A stretch of 64,000 nt of DNA from Timema cristinae (lineage: Eukaryota > Arthropoda > Insecta > Phasmatodea > Timematidae), in assembly GCA_039000515.1 (NCBI GenBank), contig JBCFYV010000001.1, positions 12,935,928 to 12,999,927 of the forward strand. The letters run 5' to 3'. A program made the translations under genes and the position numbers. How positions within the stretch are numbered: the first letter of the stretch is position 1; each line of letters begins with the position of its first letter. Of this stretch, positions 1 through 11,506 are shown one piece after another. Under the pieces are notes generated by a model. That model did not search any database. It saw nothing but the letters and a program-made list of their open reading frames with translations, and was not told where the DNA came from.

Positions 1-372
1 TTGGAGGGGTGGAAAGAAACAAAGGGAATTGGAGTGTTAGAAAGGAACAGAGGGAAATTGGAGGGGTAGAAAGAAACAGAGGGAAATTGGAGGGGTGGAA
101 AGAAACAGAGGTAAATTGGAGGTGTAGAAAGAAACCAAGGGAACTTGGAGGGGTAGAAAGAAACAGAGGGAAATTGGAGGGGTAGAAAGAAACAGAGGGA
201 AATTGGAGGGGTGGAAAGAAACAGAGGAATAAGAGTGTTAGAAAGGAACAGAGGGAAATTGGAGGGGTAGAAAGAAACAGAGGGAAAATTGGAGGGGTGG
301 AAAGAAACAGAGGGAATTGGAGTGTTAGAAAGGAACAGAGGGAAATTGGAGGGGTAGAAAGAAACAGAGGGA
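1..372. repeat. Minisatellite array, about 29-31 bp unit
   Basis: About a dozen head-to-tail copies of a G/A-rich unit built from GAAAGAAACAGAGGGAAATT followed by GGAGGGGTA. Variants carry GTGTTAGAAAGGAACAG or short deletions. The array runs off the left edge, so its true length is unknown. It ends abruptly near 372, where unique AT-rich sequence begins. Reading frames through it are repeat-encoded and not taken as genes. Confidence 0.95.
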
Positions 373-2524
373 GACCAGTATATCTCGTTGACACGACCAA
401 CGCAAATAAACTGCGCTATGGGACAATTTTTAAAATATACCTTGATTCTCATACAAATGGACATTTGAAACAGCGTTTAGAAAATACAAACATACAGTCA
501 ACTCTGGTTATAACGAACCTCTACGGACTCAGATATTTTGTTTACTAAAACAGATTTTATTTTAAATTATAAAAGTAATGGGTTAGTGACAAACAAAATA
601 AGAGTTCTTTAATGAAATCTATTAATTAATCTTTAAAAATATCGGTTATATGCTATTGTTTACTGTCTACTGTTTTAATTAATATTTTTTCCAGATCCTT
701 CTCTAGAGTCTGTGCTTTTTACACACTATCCATGCATTCAAAAAACTAAACTGAGTATAAAGTCTTTTTTTTTAGTTTCAAAGAAAGTAATTAGTGAAAA
801 CAATTACTAAATGGCCACAAACTGTAATTCACTGTCCTGTCATATTAATACAATTCAGAAGACTGTTTTCCTTTACTTGCCGCAGAGGTATTAAATAAAA
901 CGCCAGTGTAATCAGTGCAAAGAGTGTTTTAAGCTCAACCACACCCCCTCCCCCCACCCCACTTCCCATCAGCTTCGTGCCACCTAAACAAGAACTCGGG
1001 TAGTGAATAGTGAATCAGTGTATTCAAGTTTAAACAACCGAAAAGTTATGTTTGTACAGAATTATGATGTTAGAATGAAATCTATTATCGAAAAATTTAA
1101 ATTTTTCTGTTCACTAAAACAGAAGTTGAGGGTTTATTATAAACATATTTTTTTAACACACATTATGCCAATGAACTATATTCCCTGTAACCGAATGTCC
1201 ACTACAGCCAGAGTTGATTGTATTTTTCACGGTCAACATAGATAGCATTTACTATATTTTCATTGATAAGTATTGATTTATCTAAAAAATATCTTACTGC
1301 ATTACTGACCGGGCAAGACATAATATCCAGGTTAGAGCGCCTGTAAGTAGACTATTTGCTGCTCTTTAGCGCGGAGCGTTACCCAGGGTAAAACTTGTCT
1401 ACACGTCATAGTAACTTTTTCTAGCTGTCGGATATGTCCACTCGTGTTTGAACTGGAGTATACTTTCCTCTGTCCAGAGTGTCCAGAGATCGAAGTACGT
1501 AACCACATTTCCACGTCAATGATTAGACCACCACATTCTTGATACCTCGCGTGTTGGAGTTAAGTAAACATCGCGACTGCGTGCCTGTGATGACAGCATT
1601 CTATTAATAAACAATGGCGACATTTTAACAATAATCTACAAACATAGGTAAAACTGACTAAACTAGTCCAGCAACACATGCCAGTAGAGAGGTTGGAACC
1701 AGGGTCCTCTAAGCCTGTGGTCAACCTCTCTAGCCAATAGATTATTAAATATATTCTGCTGTTTAAATGAGCGACTAAAATATTGAACAGAAACAAATCT
1801 AGAGTTTCACATTTGTAGAATCAGTAAAAATGAGGAACAGTATTAGACTTCACGACCACCTTAACATGTCACGCCACTCGTCCATACACATGACAGACAG
1901 ACAGCGTACGGACAGACAGACACGACCTCGTAGAGTTATACAACGTGTCGTACTCTGGGCCGAACAGCGTCAGGTTCCGCTGGTCTTTTAACGACGCCAC
2001 GGGACATTAACTACAATCAAACAACGTAAAACCGTGCCCGTAAAGAATTAAAAACCTGTTAATAGTATCCTCACCGACATAAAACACGATAGAACAAAAA
2101 AAAAAGCTGAAGGTTATAAAACGAAATAGATAGGAATAGAAGAAGGGTTGCAAGCCCTCTGCTATGTGTTGTAACATTGTTTTTGATAATGATTGATTTT
2201 TTGTGTGTGTTAATATTAAATCGTGCGCTAATATCGTATCCGCGCAAAGCTTATCTCTAGAAAGGTCACAAGTCGGTTGCCATGGCAACACACGCGACCA
2301 GACTGACTAGTAGCGCTGAGGGAAGACGACGCGACGCCTGGAACTACTCACAGGGCCAATGAGATATCTACTCGCCTCTTTCAATACGTTTACTTATGGA
2401 TCCGGGTTATTTGTATAGTGCATAGAATCATACGATCTGGGCTCAAACCATACACCTTTTGGAAGTACCTCATTTGACTGTTGGAAAAGATTTTTTTTTT
2501 TGACACAAATTCAATCCATTCTGT
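373..2524. other. Intergenic stretch with no recognisable gene
   Basis: Mostly AT-rich unique sequence. Open frames are short, low in complexity and match no family I recognise. A slightly more GC-rich part (about 1850-2340) has short GACAGACAGACA runs. I see no tRNA-type promoter box or inverted repeat here. Confidence 0.5.
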
Positions 2525-2534
2525 TTACCACAAA

Positions 2535-2796
2535 CCCGCCTCGGTGGCGTAGTTGGCTAACGCGCTAGTCGTGTTGAGCTCGACTTCCGAGGACGGGGAG
2601 ATCGAGGTTCGAATCTCGATCGGGTGAACTGGAGGTTTTTTCCTAAATGGTTTTCCACTCCCCCTCCACGCAAATGCGGGTTCACTTCCTCTAATTCAAC
2701 CTTCCCAATTCCTAATCTATTAGCGTAATTAGTACTTAAAGCGTATAACTCGAACGGGTAGTAAGACGCGGTGCTATTATATTATTATTATTATTA
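2535..2796 (+). mobile_element. tRNA-derived SINE, family A, full length
   Basis: The head has a pol III A-box-like block (TGGCGTAGTTGGCTAACGCG) and a B box (GGTTCGAATCTC). A body ending in TTAGCGTAATTAGTACTTAAAG follows, then the shared tail with CGAACGGGTAGTAAGACGCGGTGC and an ATT microsatellite. Target-site duplication TTACCACAAA lies at 2525-2534 and 2797-2806, which fixes both ends and the orientation. Confidence 0.92.
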
Positions 2797-2814
2797 TTAC
2801 CACAAATCATTATT

Positions 2815-2990
2815 ATCATGAATTGTTTCCATCATGTGGCCGAGTCACTTTATTAAAATGCCTCTTTCCTTCCACCATTCTTCTCCTCTTACTTGCACAC
2901 TTTCTGTTATCGGCTCCTCCCATCTCTTTCTTGACCTACCTTAAGGTATTTCCCCCCCACATACTTCATTTCCACAATTTAGGGTCCCTA
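2815..2990 (-). mobile_element. Non-LTR retrotransposon 3'-end fragment
   Basis: The reverse complement matches the 3' ends of the LINE copies at 9772-11345 and 43285-43655 (the AAACTG, CATTTTACTAAACTGAC and GGAAGAGGAGAA blocks). It is a short, decayed fragment without catalytic motifs. Confidence 0.7.
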
Positions 2991-2996
2991 ACCATT

Positions 2997-4318
2997 ATAC
3001 TTCAGGAATGTATCAACACACAAATTACAAACTAGCTAGACCTAGAACAGCAACATATTCAAAGAATTGTAAACTGTGTGACAGAACAAAACAAACATGA
3101 GTTAGTCTCCCTGACCACTCGGTCTCAAGGGCGGAAGCCAAGTTGTAACAACACCTGTTGTGTGAGATGCAAGTAGAGTGACACGAGAAGAATTGGGGCA
3201 TGGCCCCGATACTTGACTAGCCCCCCCCCCCCTCTTCCCCACTTTCTCCCTCGGGGTAGGAAGAAGACAGCGTAGCATATACCCTATCCACGGTAGGAGA
3301 GTAGTTAGATGACAGGTCTTGATTGCAAACATTGGCTGAACGTGACTAGTGTCAACATATTCGGAGATAGATAATATTTACTTACTAATAGCCTACTATA
3401 TTATCAATAAGAAGTCTTATCAAACGAGTCTAATAATACTTCACTAAGGATTACTGTTTAATTGGCGTTTTTTGTAACTAATTGGAAAAAAAGAAAATAT
3501 TAATAGAACTACTAGGTTATTTTGTTTTTCAGTTGTGGCAATCTGAAATATACGTGACTTAATACATTAGAACGTAATATCTTCACACTTGTATCTTGTT
3601 ATAAATGGCCACCAAAATGAATAAATAAATGTTTTTATAACTTAGAGAAAAGAATCATACAAAATATTTGTTTCAAAATAAAACGTTATTTTGTAAGCAG
3701 ACGCGCATAAACACAACCGAGGACTGATTCAATTACGTCATCAACCGCGCATTTGTTTAGGCTGGTTTGCCATCTCAATTTGTGAAAAGAACGCAGCCTT
3801 TTAGAAGCTCTCGTTTGTAAAGTATTTTTAAGTGAATCACAGACGCTGCTTACACACACACACACACACAAACAAAAAAATCTAAACAGTTATTTTCGTA
3901 AGTTCATGTTTCAATGATGTAAAATACCTACTTAAAACAAAAAATAATTACGAAACACTTGTTTGATGTGAAAGTTTTTACCGCTAAAAGTAACTTCTCA
4001 ACACATGGTCCATCATATCATATGGTTTGGCGGATAGATACATGGTAACTATTCCCAGCTACCATCACACCTCTATCGTAGAGACCCTAAAACTGTTCTC
4101 CAGGTGGCAGATAGTAGTATCCATGCATAGTGACGTCATGAGACTTGTCACTCACACTGCTCATCTCTCCGAGATAACTTTCTCTCACACACATCACGAC
4201 ACGGTGGCCTAGTCTGTGGGCTGGCAATGACTGGACGACTAATAAATACCCTCCAAGCACAAACAGGAGTGTTATAATATCTGCTCATATAGTCACGTGG
4301 TTCTTTAATTTGTTTTTT
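2997..4318. other. Intergenic stretch, no gene recognised
   Basis: Holds a polyC run near 3222, a CA microsatellite at about 3853-3870, and on the minus strand a repeat segment (about 3640-3760) listed separately. Nothing else could be assigned. Confidence 0.5.
3640..3760 (-). repeat. Dispersed repeat segment with a short conserved frame
   Basis: The minus strand is closely similar to 59305-59450 on the plus strand. The non-coding part (AACAAATATTTTGTATG, then TTCTTT and CTCTAAG) and an upstream short frame ending VDDVIESVLGCVYAR are both shared; the other copy reads VDDVIQTIFGCVRAH. The family is not recognised. It is either the 3' end of a transposon coding region or a chance frame in a repeat. 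Confidence 0.6.
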
Positions 4319-4319
4319 T

Positions 4320-4560
4320 ATAACACCTCGTCTTACCACTCATTCTGGTTATACACTTATGTACTAATTACTAATTTAGGGGTGAGTAAGGTTATACTTA
4401 GAGGAAGTGTATCCGCATTTATGTGGAGGGAGAGTGGAAAACCTCTTTGGAATAAACCGCCTCAGTACAACCCGACCGAAAGTCAAGCCTCGATCTCCCC
4501 GTCATCGGAAGTCCAATCTACTGCGAGAATAGCACCTTAGACTATGCTGGCACCGAAGCA
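4320..4560 (-). mobile_element. tRNA-derived SINE, family A2, diverged
   Basis: On the minus strand the head reads CTTCGGTGCCAGCATAGTCTAA, with a degenerate B box, then the GGTTTTCCACTCTCCCTCCA body block and a decayed shared tail (ACCAGAATGAGTGGTAAGACG). It has lost its microsatellite and has no clear target duplication, so it is an old copy. Confidence 0.8.
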
Positions 4561-4676
4561 TGTTGGTCATGTGTCAATGCTGTCATGTGGTAATGTTTTA
4601 CTGCGGTCATGTGGTAGTGTGGTAATATGTTACAGAGACCACGCGAGAGTAGGACTCTGGTTCATGTAGTGACTAT

Positions 4677-4959
4677 TATTATTATTATTAGCACCGCGTC
4701 TTACTACCCGTTCGGGTTACACGCACTTACGCTAATGTGTAATGGTAGGGTGATTGTGAGATGAAATGAAGGACCTACAGTTTAACGTGGGATCCGAACC
4801 ACGGTGGAGGCCTGGCATTCCCCACATTCACAAGATGTCTTGTCAGAGGTGAAGGAAGGGTTTGGTAATCAGATAAATCTGTGCCGGGAGCGAGGATTGA
4901 ACCCCGGACCTCCAACACAGAAGTCCGACACCTTACCCCATAGACCACCAGGTCACCCA
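4677..4959 (-). mobile_element. tRNA-derived SINE, family B, full length
   Basis: On the minus strand it starts GGTGACCTGGTGGTCTA, with a B box (GGGGTTCAATCCTCG), then the central block (GAATGTGGGGAATGCCAGGC) and the shared tail ending CGAACGGGTAGTAAGACGCGGTGC plus TAATAAT. The imperfectly tRNA-like head resembles Glu/Gly-type tRNAs. Target duplication TAGTGACTAT lies at 4667-4676 and 4960-4969. Confidence 0.92.
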
Positions 4960-5320
4960 TAGTGACTATGAATATAGAAATATCGACTCGGTTTGTTCAT
5001 TAGATGAGTTTTACACAAAAGAGCGTAGGGAAATGAAAATGTCTCTAACAGACTAGCATGGTTATGTGACGTCATCTCTGTTTATCCTCGTCAAGTCACT
5101 CGGATAGTACGCCGTTGTTAGTAAAATGCCTTCAAGACTGACACAATTCCAATATGTTTGGAACAAAACAACAAGATTTACGACGCAACACTTTGAAACG
5201 GTCATAATGCACTCCATTAGAAGTGAACAGGCGTGAAATAGCGACGTTTCCAACTAAAGACACTATCTTTATTCAGAGCTTTCTTTTGTTGACTCGTCAT
5301 CACTTAGAGCAGGTTCACCC

Positions 5321-5704
5321 TCTTAAGGTAAGCGCCCACTGTGTCAGTACCGCACGGACTTTCGCGTGTTTGCATCTCTGCCCTTGTTGGATTTGTTTCA
5401 TTTCTATAATCGTGCGTATGTGAGTGATATTTCACCGTCTTATTTAAATATGGAAAGCGAGGAAGAATGTGTAGCTATTAGCTGCATTTTAATTAAAAAA
5501 AGGAGAGAAGAAAATGTAAGAAACGACGATTCCGGGTTCACAACATTAACAGGAAAATACTTACGTTTGGCGAATACCACCCATTATTTCCTGATGACGC
5601 CAAAAATTCCGGACCGCACTTTATTTTAATTCCCTCGCCCGGATTTTCTGTCGGCAGGGAGTCAGTTGTCGGTGGTAACGACCCAGTGGGCGCTTACCTT
5701 AAGA
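5321..5704 (+). mobile_element. PIF/Harbinger-like deletion derivative with transposase N-terminus remnant
   Basis: Near-perfect terminal inverted repeats (TTAAGGTAAGCGCCCACTG at the left, its complement at the right) bound 384 bp. The interior encodes a Harbinger-type transposase start: MESEEECVAIS from 5450, then, after a frameshift near 5525, FRVHNINRKILTFGEYHPLF. That block is characteristic of the N-terminal region of Harbinger nucleases. The frame then runs straight into the right terminal repeat, so most of the transposase, including any DDE residues, is deleted. The element is non-autonomous. The family call rests on the protein remnant; the ends alone would not prove it. Confidence 0.82.
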
Positions 5705-5935
5705 CGTCAGAAGACGAGTGTTGGGATACAGTGGGAATATTAGCAAAGAGACGATTAACATAATTATGTACAGTGAAATCTCCCTTAGCACACACTTCTT
5801 AATAGCTGAGTCTTCTTTATAAAGGACAGTTTAAATTTCCCTGGCAAAATAACATGGACTCTTACGGTGAAATAACTTTCCAGTAACGGAATTTCTTAAT
5901 AACGGACGCGGAAACTTGATAACGAAGCATATTTA

Positions 5936-6468
5936 CAGGGCCAGATTAAGGTGGGGGCCATATGGGCTACGGAACCAGGCTCCGCGCTTTAAAGGAGCCC
6001 CTTTAAACCAATTATAATTTTTATTATAATTATCTAACTATAAATGCTGGATATAGTATAGTTTTATATAATCGTCCTTAGAAAGTGCAAGAAAGATATA
6101 ATATTTGTATCTCTCTTACTCTCCTACTGAACATAACCGAACGTCGCCTTAACTCCAGTTATTGGATCCAGTTCAGTTATTTTTGACGAACCAGAACCGG
6201 TACATAGATCCTTAAAATAAATGTTATTACAATCGGAATCGAAACCGTAATAATTGTAACCGATTTATATATTTTTGGATTAAATAAGGTTTCTATCAGT
6301 TATTAAAGGGTTCAACTTTTAAAACCTATTTTTAATAGTTGCATTTTAAACCCTTCTTTTTGTTAGTTCTAATTTGATATACATTTTTATATTGCAAATA
6401 AAAGAAAAATAGTGGGCCCCCCATTTTTCAAGTGGCCCCCAGCACCCAAAATTCTTGATCTAGTTCTG
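5936..6468. mobile_element. hAT-like non-autonomous DNA transposon
   Basis: It begins CAGGGCCAGATTAAGG and ends with the complement of CAGAACTAGATCAAG. It is flanked on both sides by a perfect 8-bp duplication, CATATTTA (5928-5935 and 6469-6476). The 8-bp duplication and CAG...CTG termini are the hAT signature. The interior is AT-rich and has no transposase frame. Confidence 0.9.
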
Positions 6469-6637
6469 CATATTTAAGCATAAAGATATCTGAACAACAG
6501 ACTCAAATTAAAAACACCCAGTCCATATACAGTCTTTTACTGTAGAAATGTCAGGAATGCCATTGTCACGCGCGAGGAGTGAGCAATACCGCATTCCCCC
6601 TTTTTTGGAGGAGTTTCTTAAACAGCTTACGTACATT

Positions 6638-6843
6638 AGCCCCATGGCTTCTTTGGTGCTGATTGACAGCTCACAGCTAACTTCTGACAGTCAACATTTA
6701 GGTATAATACCTAAATGTTGACTGTCAGAGGTTACAGCTGCTAAACACATGTTTTTTCAGATCATCTGGTTCGGCGTAGGGATACGTAATTTGTTCTGGT
6801 AACTTTTTAAAGCTGTCAGTCACACCAAAGAAGCCATGGGGCT
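6638..6843. mobile_element. Foldback MITE with an internal hairpin
   Basis: Outer inverted repeats (TAGCCCCATGGCTTCTTTGG at the left, complement at the right ending about 6843) enclose a second, almost perfect palindrome at about 6678-6736. Its arms, TCTGACAGTCAACATTTAGG and complement, meet at GGTATAATACC. Flanking TA could be a 2-bp target duplication. The superfamily is undetermined. A transcript would fold into a long stem. Confidence 0.85.
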
Positions 6844-6968
6844 ACTGTAGTATTGATTACTGTATTTAAGCTAGTCGTACCACCCATCCTCAAGCATGGT
6901 TTGTTTAATCTGTGCTCTTGCACACATATAAACCTACAGTACACAAGGTATACTGTATTAGTTTTTTT

Positions 6969-7222
6969 ATTTAGCACCGCGTCTTACTACCCGTACAGGT
7001 TATACGCTTAATTAATAATTACGCTAATGGATTAGGAATTGAGAAGGTTGAATACAGAGGAGGCAAACCCGAATTTGCGTGGAGGGAGAGTGGAAAACAA
7101 TTTATGGAAAAACCACCCTCATTTTACTCAACCGAGATTCGAACCTCGATCTCACCGTCATCGGCAGTCTAGTCTACTGGTGAGAGTAGCGCTTTAGACC
7201 ACGCGGCCACCGAAGCGGGTGA
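6969..7222 (-). mobile_element. tRNA-derived SINE, family A2
   Basis: The minus-strand head CGCTTCGGTGGCCGCGTGGT is followed by a B box (GGTTCGAATCTC), the GTTTTCCACTCTCCCTCC block and the shared tail (ACCTGTACGGGTAGTAAGACG). A T-rich possible target duplication, AGTTTTTTT, flanks it (6960-6968 and 7223-7231). Confidence 0.88.
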
Positions 7223-7365
7223 AGTTTTTTTTACCCCCGGTTGTTGGCGATCCACACCAACTGCCCCATTTTACCATTCGCTAATAGCGGGACTATTTTA
7301 AAAATACACCATTTTAGCTTAGGCTATATTTTCCTAGGTAGACCTTAATATTTTTTTTACAAATG

Positions 7366-7515
7366 GACACATTTTGACAGCTAGAAAAATTGATCTACTT
7401 CACGTGGTCATACGTCAAGTCATATGATCTGCAGGTGTCACTTTTGATATATAGACATATTATCAAGTCTCATAGGCTAAATTAACAATAATAATTATTA
7501 TAATATAGTAAAATG
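7366..7515 (-). repeat. Dispersed repeat family D (unclassified)
   Basis: The reverse complement shares TTGATAATAT, ATCAAAAGTGACA, AGTAGATC and AGCTGTCAAA in the same order and spacing as copies at 13185-13370, 13385-13560 and 34795-35270. No coding capacity or tRNA box was seen. Confidence 0.65.
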
Positions 7516-8002
7516 TTATCAATGGTCACCGAAAAGCTGATTAAACAAAATTGAGAAATAATTATTTAAAAAAATTTTTTTTAGACTCATTCGATTTTCA
7601 TTGTCGGACTTATAAGATAGGTTTTCCGGTTTGAACGTAATCTTGAATCTAATTTCCAGTTTAATTGGCCATGTGACGGGCTTTTAAGTAAATCTACACT
7701 TTTAATAATTGAAGAGAGAAGAAGTTAATCTTGTTATTATTCCAGACTTCCGTAACCTTAGATCGAACTGGAGTATCTTGTAATCTGCGACACATCACTT
7801 ATTCTTTAGACACCTGAAGCTTCAAATTGATTCAAAGGCTCTAATTTAGATTTCACTATTACACATTTTGATGGTTATTCATTTATTGCGATGAACCTAA
7901 ATTATTATTGGCGATAAAAAATAATCGTAAAGTAATACTGAATATGCGTCAAGTTAGAATCTGTTCTTAAGTAAGCTACTTCGCAAGTATTTTATTTTTA
8001 TT
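7516..8002. other. AT-rich stretch without recognisable feature
   Basis: Only short frames and homopolymer runs; nothing could be assigned. Confidence 0.4.
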
Positions 8003-8047
8003 TATTTAGCACCGCGTCTTACTGCCCGTTCGGATTATACGCTTACT
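8003..8047 (-). mobile_element. Solo SINE 3' tail
   Basis: Contains only TTTAGCACCGCGTCTTACTG and CCCGTTCGGATTATACGC, which is the shared SINE tail without body or head. It is probably a severely 5'-truncated insertion. Confidence 0.75.
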
Positions 8048-8238
8048 TTGCAAGTAGAAGTAACTAAATGTTTACTTGGAATAGAATTGTAATAATTATC
8101 TAAGTATTTACTGAACAAAACACAGTTAATTTAATGTACAATACACAAAATAATAATAATGACAACTTATTAATAGGTTTGATTACCCCACTTTCACATT
8201 TGACTAAAATTACTGAAGAAAGTTTAATATTATTTTTA

Positions 8239-8465
8239 CCGGCACAGATTTATCTGATTACCAAACCCTTCCTTCACATCTGACAAGACGTGAATTAATC
8301 ACAACTTGTGAATGTGGGGAATGCCAGGCCTCCACCGTGGTTCGGATTCTACGTTAAACTGTAGGTCCTCCATTTCATCTCACAATCACCCTACCATTAC
8401 ACATTAGCGTAAGTGCGTATAGCCCGAACGGTTAGTAAGACGTGGTGTTAATACTAAATAATAAT
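8239..8465 (+). mobile_element. SINE family B, 5'-truncated
   Basis: Starts inside the tRNA-like head at CCGGCACAGATTTATCTGA and runs through the central block to the shared tail (CCCGAACGGTTAGTAAGACG) and a TAAATAATAAT end. The A and B boxes are missing, so the copy has no promoter of its own. Confidence 0.85.
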
Positions 8466-8899
8466 ATAAATATTTTTTAAATGTTAAGAACATTACAACT
8501 TGATACTGTAAATTGGAAATAATTCTCGAATTATTGGTTACGTATTTTGAAAAATAGTATTGATCGCTTTAACCATTCCATTATTTTCCCGCGCATAAAT
8601 GTACATTAGATGAAAACAAGACATTTGATTGTACTACTTTTATTTAGCTAAAATATAATAAAAAAACTATTAGAGATAAACAATAGAGAAATATTTGTTC
8701 CCGTTTCCGATTCTAAGGATAATAGACACAATTTCACTAATTCATTTTTTAAATAATTAAAAAACTGTCGTAATTTTTACAAATAATGAATTATTTATGT
8801 TTTGACAAATAAACAGCTTTAATCAACAAAATAAAAAAGATAACTACTATCCTACACGTTGCGACATTGTTTCAGAATACCAAGTTATTCCTGAAAATG

Positions 8900-9480
8900 A
8901 AAATGACCACTGACCTTTAGGTTGTGTAAGGTCCGCGTCAACAATCCTGGTAGTGCTGCTGTTTCGAGCGCTCAGCTGATTGTCTTCCGTCAGCGGACTT
9001 CCCATTGTGAACAAATTTTTATTTCAAAAGTAATGGTGTCACGTTTTGTTTCTCCGGCGAAAAAAACCACACATGTATCGTGCTATTCAACGCACTGACT
9101 TCAAAGAGAGTACCGAATAAATGTTCGCTCGTGTATTTTTATAACAACAATGTAGTCCGGAAGAAGCGCCAGGCCACAGACAATTCGTTTGAAAGACGGT
9201 CAACTCGCCAAGTGGCGCTGGTTTTAACGGGTTCCTTCTCCGCCAATCGTAGCCGTGAGTTTCACGACTCCCCTCCTCTTCCCCACCAACCCTTTAATTG
9301 TATCACTCTCTCTCTCTCTCACCACCCCTCCTACTCCAATAAAAAACACACATTCCTCTCCTCCACCCATCAAAATTACGCTGTTTGAAAAGAGAACGAA
9401 CCATTCGAATTGTGTGTTTGCGCGCATTCTTCGATTGCTTTTGTTTCCTGCTATATTTGCATTGTTGACCACCATAAATG
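8900..9480. promoter_or_regulatory. Possible CpG-richer promoter or first-exon region (unassigned)
   Basis: Against the AT-rich surroundings, this stretch is richer in GC and CpG (TTTCGAGCGCTCAGCTG, CTCCGGCGAAAA, GTCCGGAAGAAGCGCCAGGC) and contains a TC microsatellite at about 9306-9320. That is what a housekeeping promoter or 5' UTR often looks like, but I find no exon to attach and cannot give a direction. The short frames here are not recognisable proteins. Confidence 0.2.
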
Positions 9481-9771
9481 AAGCATGTCAAGTCAGACAC
9501 GTGATAGCCACGGACCTTGCATTGCTTACATTTTTTATTTAAGAAGGTAAACAATTGTTTCTTATAGCCTAACACGAGAATACACACCATGTGTCAATAT
9601 TTGATACAAGATCACAATTGCTCTTGTCAAGATGAAAGAGGTGATGAATACTAAGATTCTCAGTTTTATTGGCATATAATTGTAAAATACTTTTATTACT
9701 ACGCAGATAATGATGCAGGATATTTAATATGTGAATTCACAAAGTTCATTCTAATTTAAGAGAGGACGCCA

Positions 9772-11345
9772 TATCATCATCATAATCATCATCAACTGTT
9801 TCCAGCATCTGGCAGAGTCAGTTTAGTAAAATGCCTCCATCTTCCTCTATCCTTCTACTCCTCCTTTTCCATTCTTCTCCTCTCACTAAAACACTTTTGT
9901 TATCTGTTGACTGCGCCCCCCCCATCTCTTTCTTGGCCTCCCTATGGTATTTTCCTACATACTTAATTTCCAACCTTTTCTTTGGTATCCTCTCTTTTTC
10001 CATCCTCATTACATGTCCATACCATCTCAATCTTGCTTCATCTACTGTCTCATGTACTCCTTGTACCCCCATCTTTCCTGGATAACTTCATCCCTAATCT
10101 TGTTTCTCCTCGTAACAGCTAACATGCTCCTCACAAACTTCATTCCCATGGCCTCCACTTTCCTAGTCTCTCACATTCATTGTCCATGTTTTCTGCTGCA
10201 TGTGTGACAATGGGTACAAAGTACGCCCAGTACAATATTTTCTTACACTTCAAGGGGGCTTCTATTATCCATAGCCAGTGTATTACACATAGAACGACTC
10301 TCCCTGCTGTCCTCTTCTGATTAAATCCACTCTACTTTCATCTTTCTCCTCAATCACGCTTCAAAGATATTTTACGTTCTGTACTTTTCTCGGCTCTCCT
10401 CAATCCAACCTTGTAGCTTTATTAGGCCTTACCCTCTTCCTTGTCATTACCATCACTTCCCACTTGGTCAAGCTAAATTTCATTCCACACTCTTTTACTT
10501 CCGCAATCCATTTTTGTAGTTCTTCCTGTAATTCATATTCCTTCTCCTCTCATATCATCAAGTCATCAGCAAACATCATGCTATTCATTCTTCCATACCC
10601 AAGTTTTCCTGCTGTCACTTTGTTTATGACCATTTCCATTACCATTACAAATAGTAATGTTGAAATGGCACTCAGCTGCTTCACTCAATTTTTTTATTTG
10701 GAACCACTTCGTCTTTCCACTCTCCATCTTAGCACAACTCCTGTTATCCTCATACATGCTTTCCACTCTCATTACCACTCTTCTTTCCACTTTGGTCTCC
10801 TGCACCATTTTCCGAACTATAGTTTTATCCACGCTACTATATGCCTTCTCTACATCCATAAATACCATTACAAAGTATGTCTCATATTCATACCTATTGT
10901 AGTCCTCTGTTCCCAAAATCAATGCTGTTCTTCTCTCCATCTTCCTTTCATTTTATTTCTTATTTTCTTTTCCAGAATCTTCTCATACATTTTGTACAGT
11001 GGCACATCAGCGTACACCTCTTCTTGTCTCCTTTCTTGAAAATAGGTATTATAGCTCCCTTTTTCCAGTCTTCCGGTTCCTTGTTTTCCTTCCAAACCGC
11101 TCTCAGCACCCTGTATAACCATTGTATACCTACTTCACCTGATGCTCTTATCATTTCCACAGTCAGTTCATCCACACATGGTGCTTTTTCTTGTTTCATC
11201 CTCTTTATTTGCTTCCTCTACCTCTTTCATGTTGCACCTCTTTCCCACTCTTCTTCTATTTCTTCCTGCTCCTCTGTTTCACTATCATTCCTTTGCTCTT
11301 TCAGGTTGAAGATCTTCTCAAATTATCATTTGCGAAACTGATCAA
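9772..11345 (-). mobile_element. Non-LTR retrotransposon (LINE) reverse transcriptase, degenerate
   Basis: Reading 5' to 3' on the minus strand, translated segments in different frames give a reverse transcriptase order. They are: APCVDELTVEMIRASGEVGI with WKKGAIIPIFKKGDKK (about 11199-11000), VMVFMDVEKAYSSVDKT (about 10890-10830), the catalytic FADDL block (MNSMMFADDLMI, about 10590-10555), then the C-terminal RLRWYGHVMRMEKERIPKK (about 10030-9970). The 3' end is an ATGATGAT-type simple repeat (9772-9795), as in LINEs that lack poly(A). Frameshifts and stops break it throughout and the endonuclease part is absent. The clade is not resolved (RTE-like is one possibility). Confidence 0.92.
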
Positions 11346-11506
11346 TTCCATTCGACTTTAGGTAAATGTCGTCTTGTATTTAATATTGTACCGCACTTGA
11401 ATAATACTCAGCCTGACTTTGAATTTTGAAATTGTACACTTTCTTTCTCAAATTTCCTTAGACAAGTTTATGTAAAAAAAAATTAAAAAATGGGAAAGTG
11501 AGTGAA

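Noticed and set aside
297..548. 83-aa frame beginning in the left-edge repeat
   Set aside because: Its first half is translation of the minisatellite and the rest has no family resemblance.
9224..9590. Overlapping frames on both strands near a TC microsatellite
   Set aside because: Short, low in complexity and mutually overlapping, with no protein family pattern.
9831..11341. Several long plus-strand frames rich in Ser, Leu, Phe and Cys
   Set aside because: They are the antisense of the LINE reverse transcriptase on the minus strand.
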